This document shows, piece by piece, positions 1 to 7,917 of a stretch of 64,000 nucleotides of DNA. A program made the position numbers and the translations under genes. Where the stretch lies: the NCBI RefSeq assembly GCF_002256285.1, contig NZ_NKJE01000015.1:40009-104008 (forward strand), written 5' to 3'. Under the pieces are notes generated by a model. That model made no database searches. It was not told the origin of the DNA and worked only from the letters and a program-made list of their open reading frames with translations. This DNA comes from Flavobacterium sp. BFFFF1 (lineage in GTDB: Bacteria; Bacteroidota; Bacteroidia; Flavobacteriales; Flavobacteriaceae). The first letter of the stretch is position 1. Each line of letters starts with the position of its first letter.

Positions 1-341
1 GCCACTTCGATATACGCCTGGTTTTGCTTGCTGCTGGTCGGATAATTGGTTACGAAATCCTCCATCAGCCTGTCCGCACCGCCCTGATTTAGCCTGATGG
101 CACAATTCGCGATGTAATACGCACAGTCCGCTTCAATATCCTGGGCCGCAGCCTTTCCGGAAACTTCCTGTTTCACTTTCTCGAAAATAATTTGGGCAGA
201 CTGGTACTGTTTGTCCCTATAGAGCTCCACCGCGCGGTTGAAAGCGGCAAGGTCATTCGTGTAAACAGCTGATTTTTGTGCGGAAAGGCTTGTGGACAAA
301 GCGAGTAAAGACAATAAGAGTAGCTTTTGAAGTCTGTGCAT
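1..341 (-). CDS. Exported TPR-repeat protein, partial (C-terminus outside window)
   Basis: Only the first 113 codons lie inside the window. The ORF track misses it because it has no stop here. It opens with a signal peptide (MHRLQKLLLLSLLAL, ending SLSAQ near residue 21), so the product is exported to the periplasm or envelope. The rest reads as helical TPR-type sequence: AFNRAVELYRDKQYQSA, then YYIANCAIRLNQ. I recall large exported TPR proteins beside ftsE in flavobacteria, but the exact role is unknown. The ATG at 339-341 is supported by a TATATTTG box on the minus strand 21 bases upstream. It is divergent from ftsE. Confidence 0.8.
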   Translation of the reverse strand, partial: MHRLQKLLLLSLLALSTSLSAQKSAVYTNDLAAFNRAVELYRDKQYQSAQIIFEKVKQEVSGKAAAQDIEADCAYYIANCAIRLNQGGADRLMEDFVTNYPTSSKQNQAYIEV

Positions 342-361
342 CTTGGTGTTGGTTTAATTTT

Positions 362-369
362 CAAATATA
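362..369 (-). promoter_or_regulatory. Bacteroidetes -7 promoter box (TATATTTG)
   Basis: On the minus strand the sequence reads TATATTTG, a match to the TAnnTTTG -7 element of Flavobacterium and Bacteroides promoters. It lies 21 bases ahead of the ATG of the TPR gene. I see no clear TTTG at the -33 position. Confidence 0.55.
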
Positions 370-539
370 TCATTCCTCGCCGGGATAACGAACTGAAAAG
401 TGGATTTAGTATTAACACAGTTGTCAACGATGGGGATTATAACAAAATATTAAGAATTCCAGAAATGGGCTTCAGTAGACCAGAACATGCGTTAGATCCA
501 TCAAAAATCGATTTAAAACAGTCCGAAATATCTAATACC

Positions 540-653
540 CTTCAGAAACCATTTCTTATGCTTCAGAAACCATTTCTTATGCTTCAGAAACTACTTCTTA
601 TCCTTCAGAAATTACTCCTTAACCGTCAGAAACTATTTCTTATGCTTCAGAAA
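540..653. repeat. 21-bp tandem repeat, five full units plus a partial one
   Basis: Units of 21 bases begin at 540, 561, 582, 603 and 624, and a partial unit begins at 645. The first two are identical (CTTCAGAAACCATTTCTTAT plus G); later units carry several substitutions. Because 21 is a multiple of three, the frame stays open and encodes a heptad of the type LQKPFLM. This is why the ORF track extends ftsE upstream to 327. The stretch from 342 to 749 holds the TPR promoter, this array and the ftsE leader; I see no other gene in it. Confidence 0.9.
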
Positions 654-749
654 TGGCCCACAGCCAATGCGGCGTTTACAGTTGGGAAAATTTATTTTGA
701 ATACGAGCGTTATCTTAGTACTTTTACCACCACTAACAAAACCGGAACC

Positions 750-1433
750 ATGTCACAGCCTGTCGTACTGCTTAAAAATGTCAATATCTACCAGGAAAAA
801 AACCTGATCCTGTCTGATGTAAACCTCGAGGTGAACCAAGGCGAATTTATTTACATCATCGGAAAATCCGGAACAGGAAAGAGCAGCCTTGTAAAAACGC
901 TTTACGCAGACCTGGAAATCGATGAAGGCGAAGCCCATATCGTAGGGTACGATTTGATGAAGATGAAAGAATCACAGATTCCGTTCCTGCGCCGCAAAAT
1001 TGGGATTGTTTTCCAGGATTTTAAATTACTGCCGGACAGGAGCATCAATGACAACATGTTGTTTGTGCTGAAAGCGACCGGCTGGAAAGACAATGCCGCG
1101 ATGCAGGAAAAAATTGACGAGGTCCTGGAGAAAGTAGACATGAAAAAACTGGTTCACAAGATGCCGCACCAGCTTTCCGGCGGGGAGCAGCAGCGTGTGG
1201 CAATTGCCCGTGCCCTATTAAACGATCCCGAATTGATTCTTGCCGACGAGCCCACAGGAAACCTGGATCCTCAGACCAGTGTAGAGGTTCTGGAAGTGTT
1301 GCGTAAAATCAACGGGAATGGAAAAACCGTGATCATGGCAACACACGATTATGCATTGCTGTTGAAATTCCCTTCCAAAACATTAAAATGCGAAAGCGGT
1401 ACGATTTTTGAAGTTGTACAGAAAACGGTATAA
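750..1433 (+). CDS. ftsE: Cell division ATP-binding protein FtsE
   Basis: An ABC ATPase of 227 residues, the usual FtsE length, when started at ATG 750 ([14 protein letters not shown]). It shows Walker [10 protein letters not shown] near residue 40, the signature [15 protein letters not shown] and Walker [10 protein letters not shown], followed by the D-loop and the switch histidine in MATHDYALL. FtsE pairs with the membrane protein FtsX to control septal peptidoglycan hydrolases at the inner membrane; ftsX is not in this window. The ORF track starts 141 codons earlier, but that extension is mostly repeat-derived and unlike FtsE, so I reject it. The 3' end runs directly into a decayed glycosyltransferase. 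Confidence 0.93.
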   Translation: MSQPVVLLKNVNIYQEKNLILSDVNLEVNQGEFIYIIGKSGTGKSSLVKTLYADLEIDEGEAHIVGYDLMKMKESQIPFLRRKIGIVFQDFKLLPDRSINDNMLFVLKATGWKDNAAMQEKIDEVLEKVDMKKLVHKMPHQLSGGEQQRVAIARALLNDPELILADEPTGNLDPQTSVEVLEVLRKINGNGKTVIMATHDYALLLKFPSKTLKCESGTIFEVVQKTV

Positions 1434-1434
1434 C

Positions 1435-1774
1435 GTCAATGAAGCCAAAACCGTCCACCTGATTTTGGACAAAATCAAAGAAGCGGAATTAACGGACAAT
1501 ATTTCAAAAGAGATTATCCTTGTCGACGACTACTCCACCGACGGCACCGAAAAATACATCGCTGAAAACCCTGAAGCTGCTTCAGTCACTGAACCTGAAA
1601 GAAAACTGGTTCGGATTTGAACCGGAAGTCACTGCCAAAATTTCGAGAATTCCAAAAGTACGCATATACGAAGTCGGGACTTCCTATTACGACCGAACGT
1701 ATGAAGAGGGCAAAAAAATCAATTGGAAAGACGGATTTCGCGCAATCTATTGCATTTTCAGGTACAACCTTTAA
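1435..1774 (+). pseudogene. Remnant of a family 2 glycosyltransferase
   Basis: Two reading frames together give both ends of a GT2 dolichol-phosphate-mannose-synthase-like enzyme. The first (about 1435-1575) reads EAKTVHLILDKIKEAEL and [14 protein letters not shown], the N-terminal nucleotide-binding part with its DDYSTDGT motif. The second (about 1575-1774) reads [16 protein letters not shown], then [20 protein letters not shown], the family's C-terminal end. The start codon and first strand are missing, and roughly the middle half, including the catalytic centre, is gone across a frameshifted junction near 1575-1600. The 5' end is fused to the tail of ftsE. This is a dead gene left by deletion. 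It overlaps the end of the convergent glycosyltransferase by four bases. Confidence 0.8.
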
Positions 1775-2910
1775 GCCGGTACTTTGGCTATTGTTTCCGA
1801 CAGAATCTGATCAATCAATAAGGCATTGGCGCCATCATCAAGGTGTGTTTTGAGCACCTGTTGCCTCCTTTCATAATCATCAAAAGGAACCGCTTTCAAA
1901 CGATTTACAGCATTGATGAGTTGCTTCCTGTCTTTGGCGGTAATACAGAGGTCGCTCACCGCTGGGTCATCGATAATATTGTTGTTGATAATACAAAACC
2001 TTCCGTTAAAAAGTGCATTGACTACTTTAAGCTTTGTTCCCGATTTCTGGAATGACCAACTGATGTTGATGTGCGCGGCCATCATCAGCGATTTGAGGTG
2101 GTTAAAATCAACCAATGGAACAAATTCAACGTTCGCTTGCTGCCTGATGACGCCCCTTACAAACGATTCCCCTGACCCGGAAGCAATCACCAGTTTAAAG
2201 CCGGGAATATCGGCAAATGCATCGATTAAAAAACGTACCGCTTTCCTGTTGTCGGCGGTATTCAGATCGCCGTGGTATAACGCATACGTGCCGCTACCCC
2301 CTAATTCAGCCACCGATTCGTTGCCATGAAAAACCGGCACGTAGCTGGCATTTCCAAATTTTCTATTGATGTATTGCTCCTCAAACCGAGACAAAGCTAA
2401 GACGTGATTAAACGACCGGATGGTTTGCTCATAAGACTGGTATTTCAATTGTTCAAAAGCAAATGCAATCTTTTTCACCAGCGATTTTTCCGATTTTGAA
2501 ACGCCCTTGTAATAATCCTGCTCGATGTTGTGCAGCCGCAGGATTTTTTTAAATCCTTCCAGTTGTTTCTTATTTACCAGATACGTGGTCTTGAGCGCTT
2601 CAAACAGGATCGGCGCATCGATTGATTTTAAATTGTTGAGCAGCGTACTGTCATTTCTTGACATCACGGAATATGGAATTCCGGAAAAAAACAACAGCGG
2701 GTTGTATGAAAACCGATAGTAAAATACCCGTTCGGTAACAGCTTCCAGTTCAGGACACGATTTTGGGATTTCTTCTGAAAAAGTGTGGAGGTAAATCTTA
2801 TACCCTATTTTGTGTAACGCCTTAATTTTAAAAAATACATCGATGATTCCGCCAAAATCCGGCGGGTAAGGATAATCAAAACTAACGATGTGGAGTCTTT
2901 TTTCAGGCAT
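1771..2910 (-). CDS. GT4-like glycosyltransferase
   Basis: A soluble 379-residue protein with two-Rossmann (GT-B) character. The N-terminus [20 protein letters not shown] is the usual donor/acceptor cleft opening of GT4 enzymes. The C-terminal half has [14 protein letters not shown] (start of domain 2) and [20 protein letters not shown], followed by [16 protein letters not shown] in the donor-sugar site. It probably adds a sugar to a lipid-linked surface glycan on the cytoplasmic face. Donor and acceptor cannot be told from sequence. The start at 2910 is backed by an AT-rich promoter box 11 bases upstream. It is divergent from the next glycosyltransferase. Confidence 0.8.
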   Translation of the reverse strand: MPEKRLHIVSFDYPYPPDFGGIIDVFFKIKALHKIGYKIYLHTFSEEIPKSCPELEAVTERVFYYRFSYNPLLFFSGIPYSVMSRNDSTLLNNLKSIDAPILFEALKTTYLVNKKQLEGFKKILRLHNIEQDYYKGVSKSEKSLVKKIAFAFEQLKYQSYEQTIRSFNHVLALSRFEEQYINRKFGNASYVPVFHGNESVAELGGSGTYALYHGDLNTADNRKAVRFLIDAFADIPGFKLVIASGSGESFVRGVIRQQANVEFVPLVDFNHLKSLMMAAHINISWSFQKSGTKLKVVNALFNGRFCIINNNIIDDPAVSDLCITAKDRKQLINAVNRLKAVPFDDYERRQQVLKTHLDDGANALLIDQILSETIAKVPA

Positions 2911-2920
2911 AACAATGGCA

Positions 2921-2928
2921 CAAAAATA
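2921..2928 (-). promoter_or_regulatory. -7 promoter box (TATTTTTG)
   Basis: The minus strand reads TATTTTTG, matching TAnnTTTG, 11 bases before the glycosyltransferase ATG at 2910. It sits back to back with a plus-strand box at 2959, forming a compact divergent promoter region. Confidence 0.5.
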
Positions 2929-2958
2929 GCATTTTTAGGTATGCAAAACCGATTTGAT

Positions 2959-2966
2959 TATATTTG
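2959..2966 (+). promoter_or_regulatory. -7 promoter box (TATATTTG)
   Basis: TATATTTG matches the TAnnTTTG consensus. It overlaps the TTG that the ORF track uses as start (2964), which argues that translation begins at one of the downstream ATG codons, 2976 or 2982, with a very short leader. Confidence 0.5.
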
Positions 2967-2975
2967 AACAAAATA

Positions 2976-3896
2976 ATGCCCATGCCTTTTTTTTCAGTCG
3001 TCATACCGCTTTACAATAAGGAGCGTTTTATTGAAAACACGCTCCGAAGTGTATTGGCACAAACCTTTGGTGATTTTGAAATCCTGGTCATCGACAATGG
3101 CTCAACCGATGGCAGCGCTGAAAAAGCAAAAACCATCATCGATTCCAGAGTCCGTTATTTTTCAAAACCCAACGATGGGGTTTCTGCCGCGCGTAATTTT
3201 GGTATCGATCATGCCGCATCTGACTTTATTTCGTTCCTCGATGCCGACGATTACTGGTATCCGGAATTTCTGCAAACGATGCGGGACAACATCGCTCAAT
3301 TCCCGGACCAAAGTGTTTTTGCTGCGGCGATAGAAATTGAAACGCCGAAAACGGTCATCCCCGCCGTGTATTCAATAGAAAAAAAGGAAACGCAGGTGGT
3401 CAATTATTTTGCTGCCAGCCAAAAGGAAACGATTATCTGTACTTCATGCGCTGCGTTCCATAAAAGTGTGTTTGAAAGCGCCGGTGTTTTCGATACAACC
3501 ATGTCGAACAGCGAGGATATCGATTTATGGATGCGGATGGGATTGGAATTTCCCGTCGTATTCAGCAATAAAATTCTGGCGCGGTATGTTTATGACCCAA
3601 GAAGCCTCTCCCGAAACCAAAACACCCGGGTTGATTTTTCAAAATTTTCCGAAGCGGAAAAAACGAACCCAGTACTAAAGAAGTTCCTGGACCTGAACCG
3701 GTTTTCTCTGGCCGTTAAATCAAAATTGAATGGCGATTATGATAGTTTCCTGAAGTTTTACAGCGCAATAGACCAAAATAATTTAAGTCCGAAAAAGAAA
3801 ATGGTGCTAACGCTCCCGCCTTTTGCTTTAAGGATTGCGATTGGTTTACGCGAACAATTGGTCCGTTACGGATTAGCCTCTTCGGTTTTTAAATGA
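2976..3896 (+). CDS. Family 2 glycosyltransferase
   Basis: A GT-A fold transferase of about 306 residues. It opens FFSVVIPLYNKERFIENTL, then has the nucleotide-binding IDNGSTDGS and the metal-binding ISFLDADDYW (DXD-type). The acceptor-site part contains SNSEDIDLWMRMG, the ED motif carrying the catalytic base. It has no membrane segment. It should transfer a sugar from a nucleotide donor to a growing surface polysaccharide; the specific sugar is unknown. The ORF begins at TTG 2964, but that codon lies in a promoter box, so ATG 2976 (or 2982) is preferred. Its last 24 bases overlap the convergent fdtA. Confidence 0.85.
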   Translation: MPMPFFSVVIPLYNKERFIENTLRSVLAQTFGDFEILVIDNGSTDGSAEKAKTIIDSRVRYFSKPNDGVSAARNFGIDHAASDFISFLDADDYWYPEFLQTMRDNIAQFPDQSVFAAAIEIETPKTVIPAVYSIEKKETQVVNYFAASQKETIICTSCAAFHKSVFESAGVFDTTMSNSEDIDLWMRMGLEFPVVFSNKILARYVYDPRSLSRNQNTRVDFSKFSEAEKTNPVLKKFLDLNRFSLAVKSKLNGDYDSFLKFYSAIDQNNLSPKKKMVLTLPPFALRIAIGLREQLVRYGLASSVFK

Positions 3897-4310
3897 TACG
3901 AAATCGTCGTATTCGCGAATGTAATCGTCTTCGGTAAACAAATCCGAAGCAATCACGAGGCAAACGGAACCCGATGAAAAATTCTGAAGTTCCCGCCAAA
4001 TTCCTGTCGGAATCAACAATCCCTGGCTGGGTTTGTTCAGCATGATCGTTTTGGCAGTTGTACCATCTTTCAGCACCACATCAAAACTGCCGCTGAGCGC
4101 AATGACGACGGCCTGGTTGTCAATATGCGCGTGCCCGCCCCTTTCCTCGCCGCCGGGAACATCGTAGAGGTAGTAAATTCTGTTCATCTTAAACGGAATC
4201 GTATTGCCTTCGACCACGGAGAGATTACCGCGTACGTCATGTACTTTCGGGATGTCAATCAGCCGTGCATCGTCGATGGTTGTGTTTATTTTTTCAGGAT
4301 TTTGTTCCAT
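3873..4310 (-). CDS. fdtA: FdtA/QdtA-type dTDP-4-keto-6-deoxyglucose ketoisomerase
   Basis: A 145-residue single-domain cupin of the WxcM-like/FdtA family. Visible marks are LIDIPKVHDVRGNLSVVEG at the front, YYLYDVPGGEERGGHAH with the conserved histidine pair, and IPTGIWRELQNFS. The family isomerises dTDP-4-keto-6-deoxyglucose to a 3-keto sugar, the precursor of dTDP-Fuc3NAc or dTDP-Qui3NAc. Which epimer is made (FdtA versus QdtA) cannot be decided by eye. The matching aminotransferase is 9.5 kb away, and rfbA/rfbB, which supply the substrate, are not in the window. The start overlaps the end of the upstream glycosyltransferase by 25 bases, so the two are probably co-transcribed and translationally coupled. 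Confidence 0.85.
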   Translation of the reverse strand: MEQNPEKINTTIDDARLIDIPKVHDVRGNLSVVEGNTIPFKMNRIYYLYDVPGGEERGGHAHIDNQAVVIALSGSFDVVLKDGTTAKTIMLNKPSQGLLIPTGIWRELQNFSSGSVCLVIASDLFTEDDYIREYDDFVSFKNRRG

Positions 4311-5371
4311 TCGTTTAAGATATTTTCAGCCGATAAATGGGCGATACTCGTTTGGGCATTGGTTTTACAAATATGGTATAAATTCTGGTCTTCCGCAAGG
4401 CGATTCATGGCTTGGGCCAATGCTTCCGGATTGTAATTTTCGACTAAAATTCCGTTGTGCTCATTCATAATGATTTCCTTCGGCCCGGAACTGCAATCCA
4501 CTGAAACTACCGGAGTGCCGATGGCAAGCGATTCAATTACCACCCTTGGAAATCCTTCATAACGGCTGCTCAAAACGGTAAACAACGCTGATTTTACGTA
4601 AGGAAACGGATTATGCTGCTTCGGTACAAAAATGATGCTATCCGATAATTGTAAAGCCTGGACCTTATCCTTCAGCATCTCGAGATCATCGCCATCGCCA
4701 AGAATATAAAGCAGTATCTTTTTTTGGTGCAGGCTGGATTTCGCATACGATTCAATTAAAAGTGACAGGTTTTTACTCTCGTCATGCAACCGACCATAAG
4801 ACAGGATGAACTGACCCGAAATCTGCTGCTCATTAGCCATTTCTATGATCTTTTCATTGGCGGCAGGATTGTAGATTGTGATGACATTTTTGTAGCCATA
4901 AATTTTACGGATATTTTCAGCGGCTTCTTTTGAAACTGCAACGATATACGGCGACAGTTGGTATATCTTTTTCGCTATAAATGTATTGGAAGGAAAATAA
5001 AGGTCGGCCCTGAAATTCCTGACGACATATATCGTCTTTTTAGCCGGATAGATCCATCGTGATATTACCCATTCTGACCATGAAACAGTACGCGTACGGT
5101 TGTCAATCACCCAGTCGAATTGTTGTTCCCTCAGGTATTTCCGCAGTACCAACAGCCTATTCAACCTTCCCAAAGTAGAATGATCTGCACTTTTCAACAA
5201 GCCCAGGTTCAGTAATTTCCCTTTATAATCATATTGGATATCATCGAGAACACTGACAATGTGTACATCATATCCTGCGTCTGAAAGCAGTATTGAAAGC
5301 AGTGCTGCGGAACGTTCAGCGCCACCGCCGCCAAGGGAAGCCGTTACAATAAGGACTTTAACTGCAGACAT
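4286..5371 (-). CDS. GT4 glycosyltransferase
   Basis: A 361-residue GT-B retaining glycosyltransferase. The N-terminal domain starts VKVLIVTASLGGGGAERSAA, the glycine-rich acceptor loop typical of GT4. The C-terminal donor domain opens with FILSYGRLHDESKNLSLLIE, continues through LYILGDGDDLEMLKD, and carries SSRYEGFPRVVIESLAIGTP, the E-X7-E motif that contacts the nucleotide sugar. It acts in the cytoplasm at the membrane in polysaccharide assembly. It is the first gene of a two-gene minus-strand unit with fdtA. Acceptor and sugar are unknown. Confidence 0.88.
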   Translation of the reverse strand: MSAVKVLIVTASLGGGGAERSAALLSILLSDAGYDVHIVSVLDDIQYDYKGKLLNLGLLKSADHSTLGRLNRLLVLRKYLREQQFDWVIDNRTRTVSWSEWVISRWIYPAKKTIYVVRNFRADLYFPSNTFIAKKIYQLSPYIVAVSKEAAENIRKIYGYKNVITIYNPAANEKIIEMANEQQISGQFILSYGRLHDESKNLSLLIESYAKSSLHQKKILLYILGDGDDLEMLKDKVQALQLSDSIIFVPKQHNPFPYVKSALFTVLSSRYEGFPRVVIESLAIGTPVVSVDCSSGPKEIIMNEHNGILVENYNPEALAQAMNRLAEDQNLYHICKTNAQTSIAHLSAENILNEWNKILKK

Positions 5372-5383
5372 TATTTACTTTCA

Positions 5384-5391
5384 TATATTTG
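5384..5391 (+). promoter_or_regulatory. -7 promoter box (TATATTTG)
   Basis: TATATTTG lies 16 bases ahead of ATG 5408 in an AT-rich 36-bp gap between divergent glycosyltransferases. It is a good match to TAnnTTTG and probably drives the three-gene plus-strand run 5408-9451. Confidence 0.6.
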
Positions 5392-5407
5392 TCAAATATA
5401 CTAATAT

Positions 5408-6541
5408 ATGAACATCTTACTCGTAGGAGAATACAGCCGATTGCACAATTCCCTGAAGGAAGGATTGCTGCAACAAGGGCATCAGGTAAAGATTGCCGGT
5501 TTCAATGACGGGTTTAAAAATTTTCCGGTAGACGTCAGGATTACCAAGCGTTGGGATTCGGGGATAGCAAAGAAAATCAAAGTGCTCCTCTTCAAATTAA
5601 CGGGCTTTGACCTCACCTCGCATCTCACTTTTCGACAGTTTTACCAAAACCGCGATTTATTTTCCGGTTACGATGTAGTGCAGCTTATCAATGAAAACAG
5701 CTTCCAGTGCGGATATGCCTATGAAAGTAAGATACTCGATTACATTTTTAATAACAATAAAAAAGTATTTCTGCTTTCCTGCGGCACAGATTACGCCAAT
5801 GTCAACTATTACTTCGACCATCCCGACACGAAATCGGTAGTGCAGCCGTACCGCGATGGAAAAATTGGGAACAGACAATTCCAGTCCGTTTTGAAGTTCC
5901 GAACCAATGAATTCCAACAGCTACATCAATTCCTCTACACACGCATTTCCGGCGTGATCGCGTCGGATCTTGATTATCACCTGCCACTTGTCGGCAATCC
6001 AAAATACCTGGGCATCATTCCGAATCCTGTCAATACCGACAAACTAAAAAGCGAACCCCTTCCGGGAATTGAAAAAGTGGTGATCTTCTTAGGCATCAAC
6101 AAGGACAATTATTATCAAAAAGGATGCGATTTTTTTGAAGAGGCATTGAAAATTATCAGCGAAAAATACGCAGACAAGACGGAGATTATTGTTACGAAGA
6201 GCATCCCTTACGATGAATATATAAAAGCGTACAATAGCGCCCACATCCTGTTAGACCAATGTTATGCTATTGACCAGGGTTACAACGCGCTCGAAGCGAT
6301 GGCACGTGGCAAAGTCGTCTTTACCGGTGCCGGACCAGCATTTCTTGATTACTACGGATTGGATGGCGTGGTCGCAGTTGATGCGTTGCCGGATGTCCGT
6401 TATCTTGTCAGCGAACTTTCTTATTTGATCGAAAATCGGGAAGCAATAAAAGCGATTGGAAAACGCGCGGCAGCGTTTGTAGCGAAAGAACACCATTATC
6501 TTGAAATTGCAGGCAAATATGTTCAGGCATGGCAGTCATAA
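5408..6541 (+). CDS. Glycosyltransferase, GT-B fold
   Basis: A 377-residue protein that opens NILLVGEYSRLHNSLKEGL, a Rossmann entry with a short acceptor loop. The C-terminal half contains VVIFLGINKDNYYQKGCDFF and then DQGYNALEAMARGKVVFTG, the donor-binding acidic motif of GT4-like enzymes. It has no membrane spans. It most likely works on the same surface glycan as its neighbours. The 3' end overlaps the next gene by 13 bases, pointing to a single transcript with the two polytopic proteins downstream. Specificity is not predictable from sequence. Confidence 0.78.
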   Translation: MNILLVGEYSRLHNSLKEGLLQQGHQVKIAGFNDGFKNFPVDVRITKRWDSGIAKKIKVLLFKLTGFDLTSHLTFRQFYQNRDLFSGYDVVQLINENSFQCGYAYESKILDYIFNNNKKVFLLSCGTDYANVNYYFDHPDTKSVVQPYRDGKIGNRQFQSVLKFRTNEFQQLHQFLYTRISGVIASDLDYHLPLVGNPKYLGIIPNPVNTDKLKSEPLPGIEKVVIFLGINKDNYYQKGCDFFEEALKIISEKYADKTEIIVTKSIPYDEYIKAYNSAHILLDQCYAIDQGYNALEAMARGKVVFTGAGPAFLDYYGLDGVVAVDALPDVRYLVSELSYLIENREAIKAIGKRAAAFVAKEHHYLEIAGKYVQAWQS

Positions 6542-7917
6542 ATACGATAAAATACAACACCCTGTGGGGTGGTTTACCTGTTTTTATCATTCCGGCATTG
6601 GCATCAGTATACTTTGCGGTGATTATGCCTGTTTCGTATGACGAGGCCTGGACATTCGTCCATTTTACACACGAAGGCTTTACCACATCGGTTACGCATT
6701 ACCCAGCACCCAATAACCACATTCTACATTCGGTAATAACCAATGTTACAAAATATATCCCTTTACTATCCGATTTGTTGAAGCTGCGGATTTCCAGCAT
6801 TATCGCCAACGTCATCGGGATGGCGGTACTGTACCGTTTTATTTCAAAGCACTTTAACCAGAACATGGCGTTGGCTGTTGTGGCGCTATCATCGATGATC
6901 TTCATGAATGTATATTACAGCTACATGTCACGTGGGTATGGGCTTTACAACCTTTTTTTCATCGCTGCACTCTTTATGGCCTTTAATATTGCGAGAAACA
7001 TCAGTACCAGAAAGAGCTGGTTTTTTTTCAGTATGTACTGTATTCTGGGATTTTATGCGATCCCCACATTCGTTTATGCTTTCGTGATGCTCCATGCGTT
7101 CCTCCTGTTTTCTTTAAAGAAAATGACACGCCCGCAGTTGATTTCGGGCGCAGTCGTTTGTGCTGTGGTTTTGCTGTTGTATACGCCCATTATCCTGACG
7201 GACGGCATCCAGGCCCTCACACACATTTCGATAGAGCGGAAAATGACTTTTTTCAATGCGGCCAAAGCGATACCTGGCTATTATCTCATTATTTTAAGGG
7301 AAATGACCAGTTTCCATTGGTTGGTAATGCTGTTGCCGCTCATCACGTCAATAATCCTATTGATAAAAAGACGCCAAAAGAGAGACGTGTATTTTTCTTT
7401 GCTTTTTTTAGTGATGCCGGCCCTATTGCTGCCACTTCATCATGTAATCCCATTTGTCCGCGTGTTTAATTACTATAGTGCCCTATTTGTAATCATCATT
7501 TTGCTACCCTATAAGGACCAAATTGCCGGCATGAGGAAATGGATATTAATTACGGCACTACTGGCCGCTCAAATCATTTTATTGGTTCACTTCAACAATC
7601 AGGTCTACCGGTATGAGGAACGCGACCTCGCCGTTAATATTACGGCCGATAAAATCATACCCGACATCATTGGCAATCGGCGCTACTTTTTTGACGGCGT
7701 TCTATTGCGTACAAATTTAGAATTCCACCTCATCACTGGCGGATATCAGCGTTACACCATATTCGACCGTCATGCCTTTTTGGCCAGCGCAGATACCTTA
7801 CAGGCTTATGATTTTGCTTTCATCCGGAAGGACATGGACAAAACGGTCAAAACACCCTTATACGGAAAGACAGCCTATTACAATATCTACAAATTAAGCC
7901 GAAATGAAGAGCATTAG
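6529..7917 (+). CDS. Polytopic GT-C-like glycosyltransferase (ArnT/PMT type)
   Basis: A 462-residue integral membrane protein with roughly ten to twelve hydrophobic helices. After the first helix it has VSYDEAWTF, the acidic DE motif that marks the first extracytoplasmic loop of GT-C enzymes such as ArnT and PMT. These use polyprenyl-phosphate sugars as donors on the periplasmic side. The last 100 residues form a soluble tail. It overlaps the upstream glycosyltransferase by 13 bases and the downstream membrane gene by 14. It may add a decorating sugar to surface glycan or lipid A; this is inference. Confidence 0.65.
   Translation: MAVINTIKYNTLWGGLPVFIIPALASVYFAVIMPVSYDEAWTFVHFTHEGFTTSVTHYPAPNNHILHSVITNVTKYIPLLSDLLKLRISSIIANVIGMAVLYRFISKHFNQNMALAVVALSSMIFMNVYYSYMSRGYGLYNLFFIAALFMAFNIARNISTRKSWFFFSMYCILGFYAIPTFVYAFVMLHAFLLFSLKKMTRPQLISGAVVCAVVLLLYTPIILTDGIQALTHISIERKMTFFNAAKAIPGYYLIILREMTSFHWLVMLLPLITSIILLIKRRQKRDVYFSLLFLVMPALLLPLHHVIPFVRVFNYYSALFVIIILLPYKDQIAGMRKWILITALLAAQIILLVHFNNQVYRYEERDLAVNITADKIIPDIIGNRRYFFDGVLLRTNLEFHLITGGYQRYTIFDRHAFLASADTLQAYDFAFIRKDMDKTVKTPLYGKTAYYNIYKLSRNEEH

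Noticed and set aside
540-653. CRISPR-like array
   Set aside because: Units are directly adjacent with no spacers, and no cas genes are nearby.
327-749. N-terminal extension of FtsE suggested by the ORF track
   Set aside because: The extension is mostly 21-bp repeat and has no similarity to FtsE; the normal start [10 protein letters not shown] at 750 gives the usual length.
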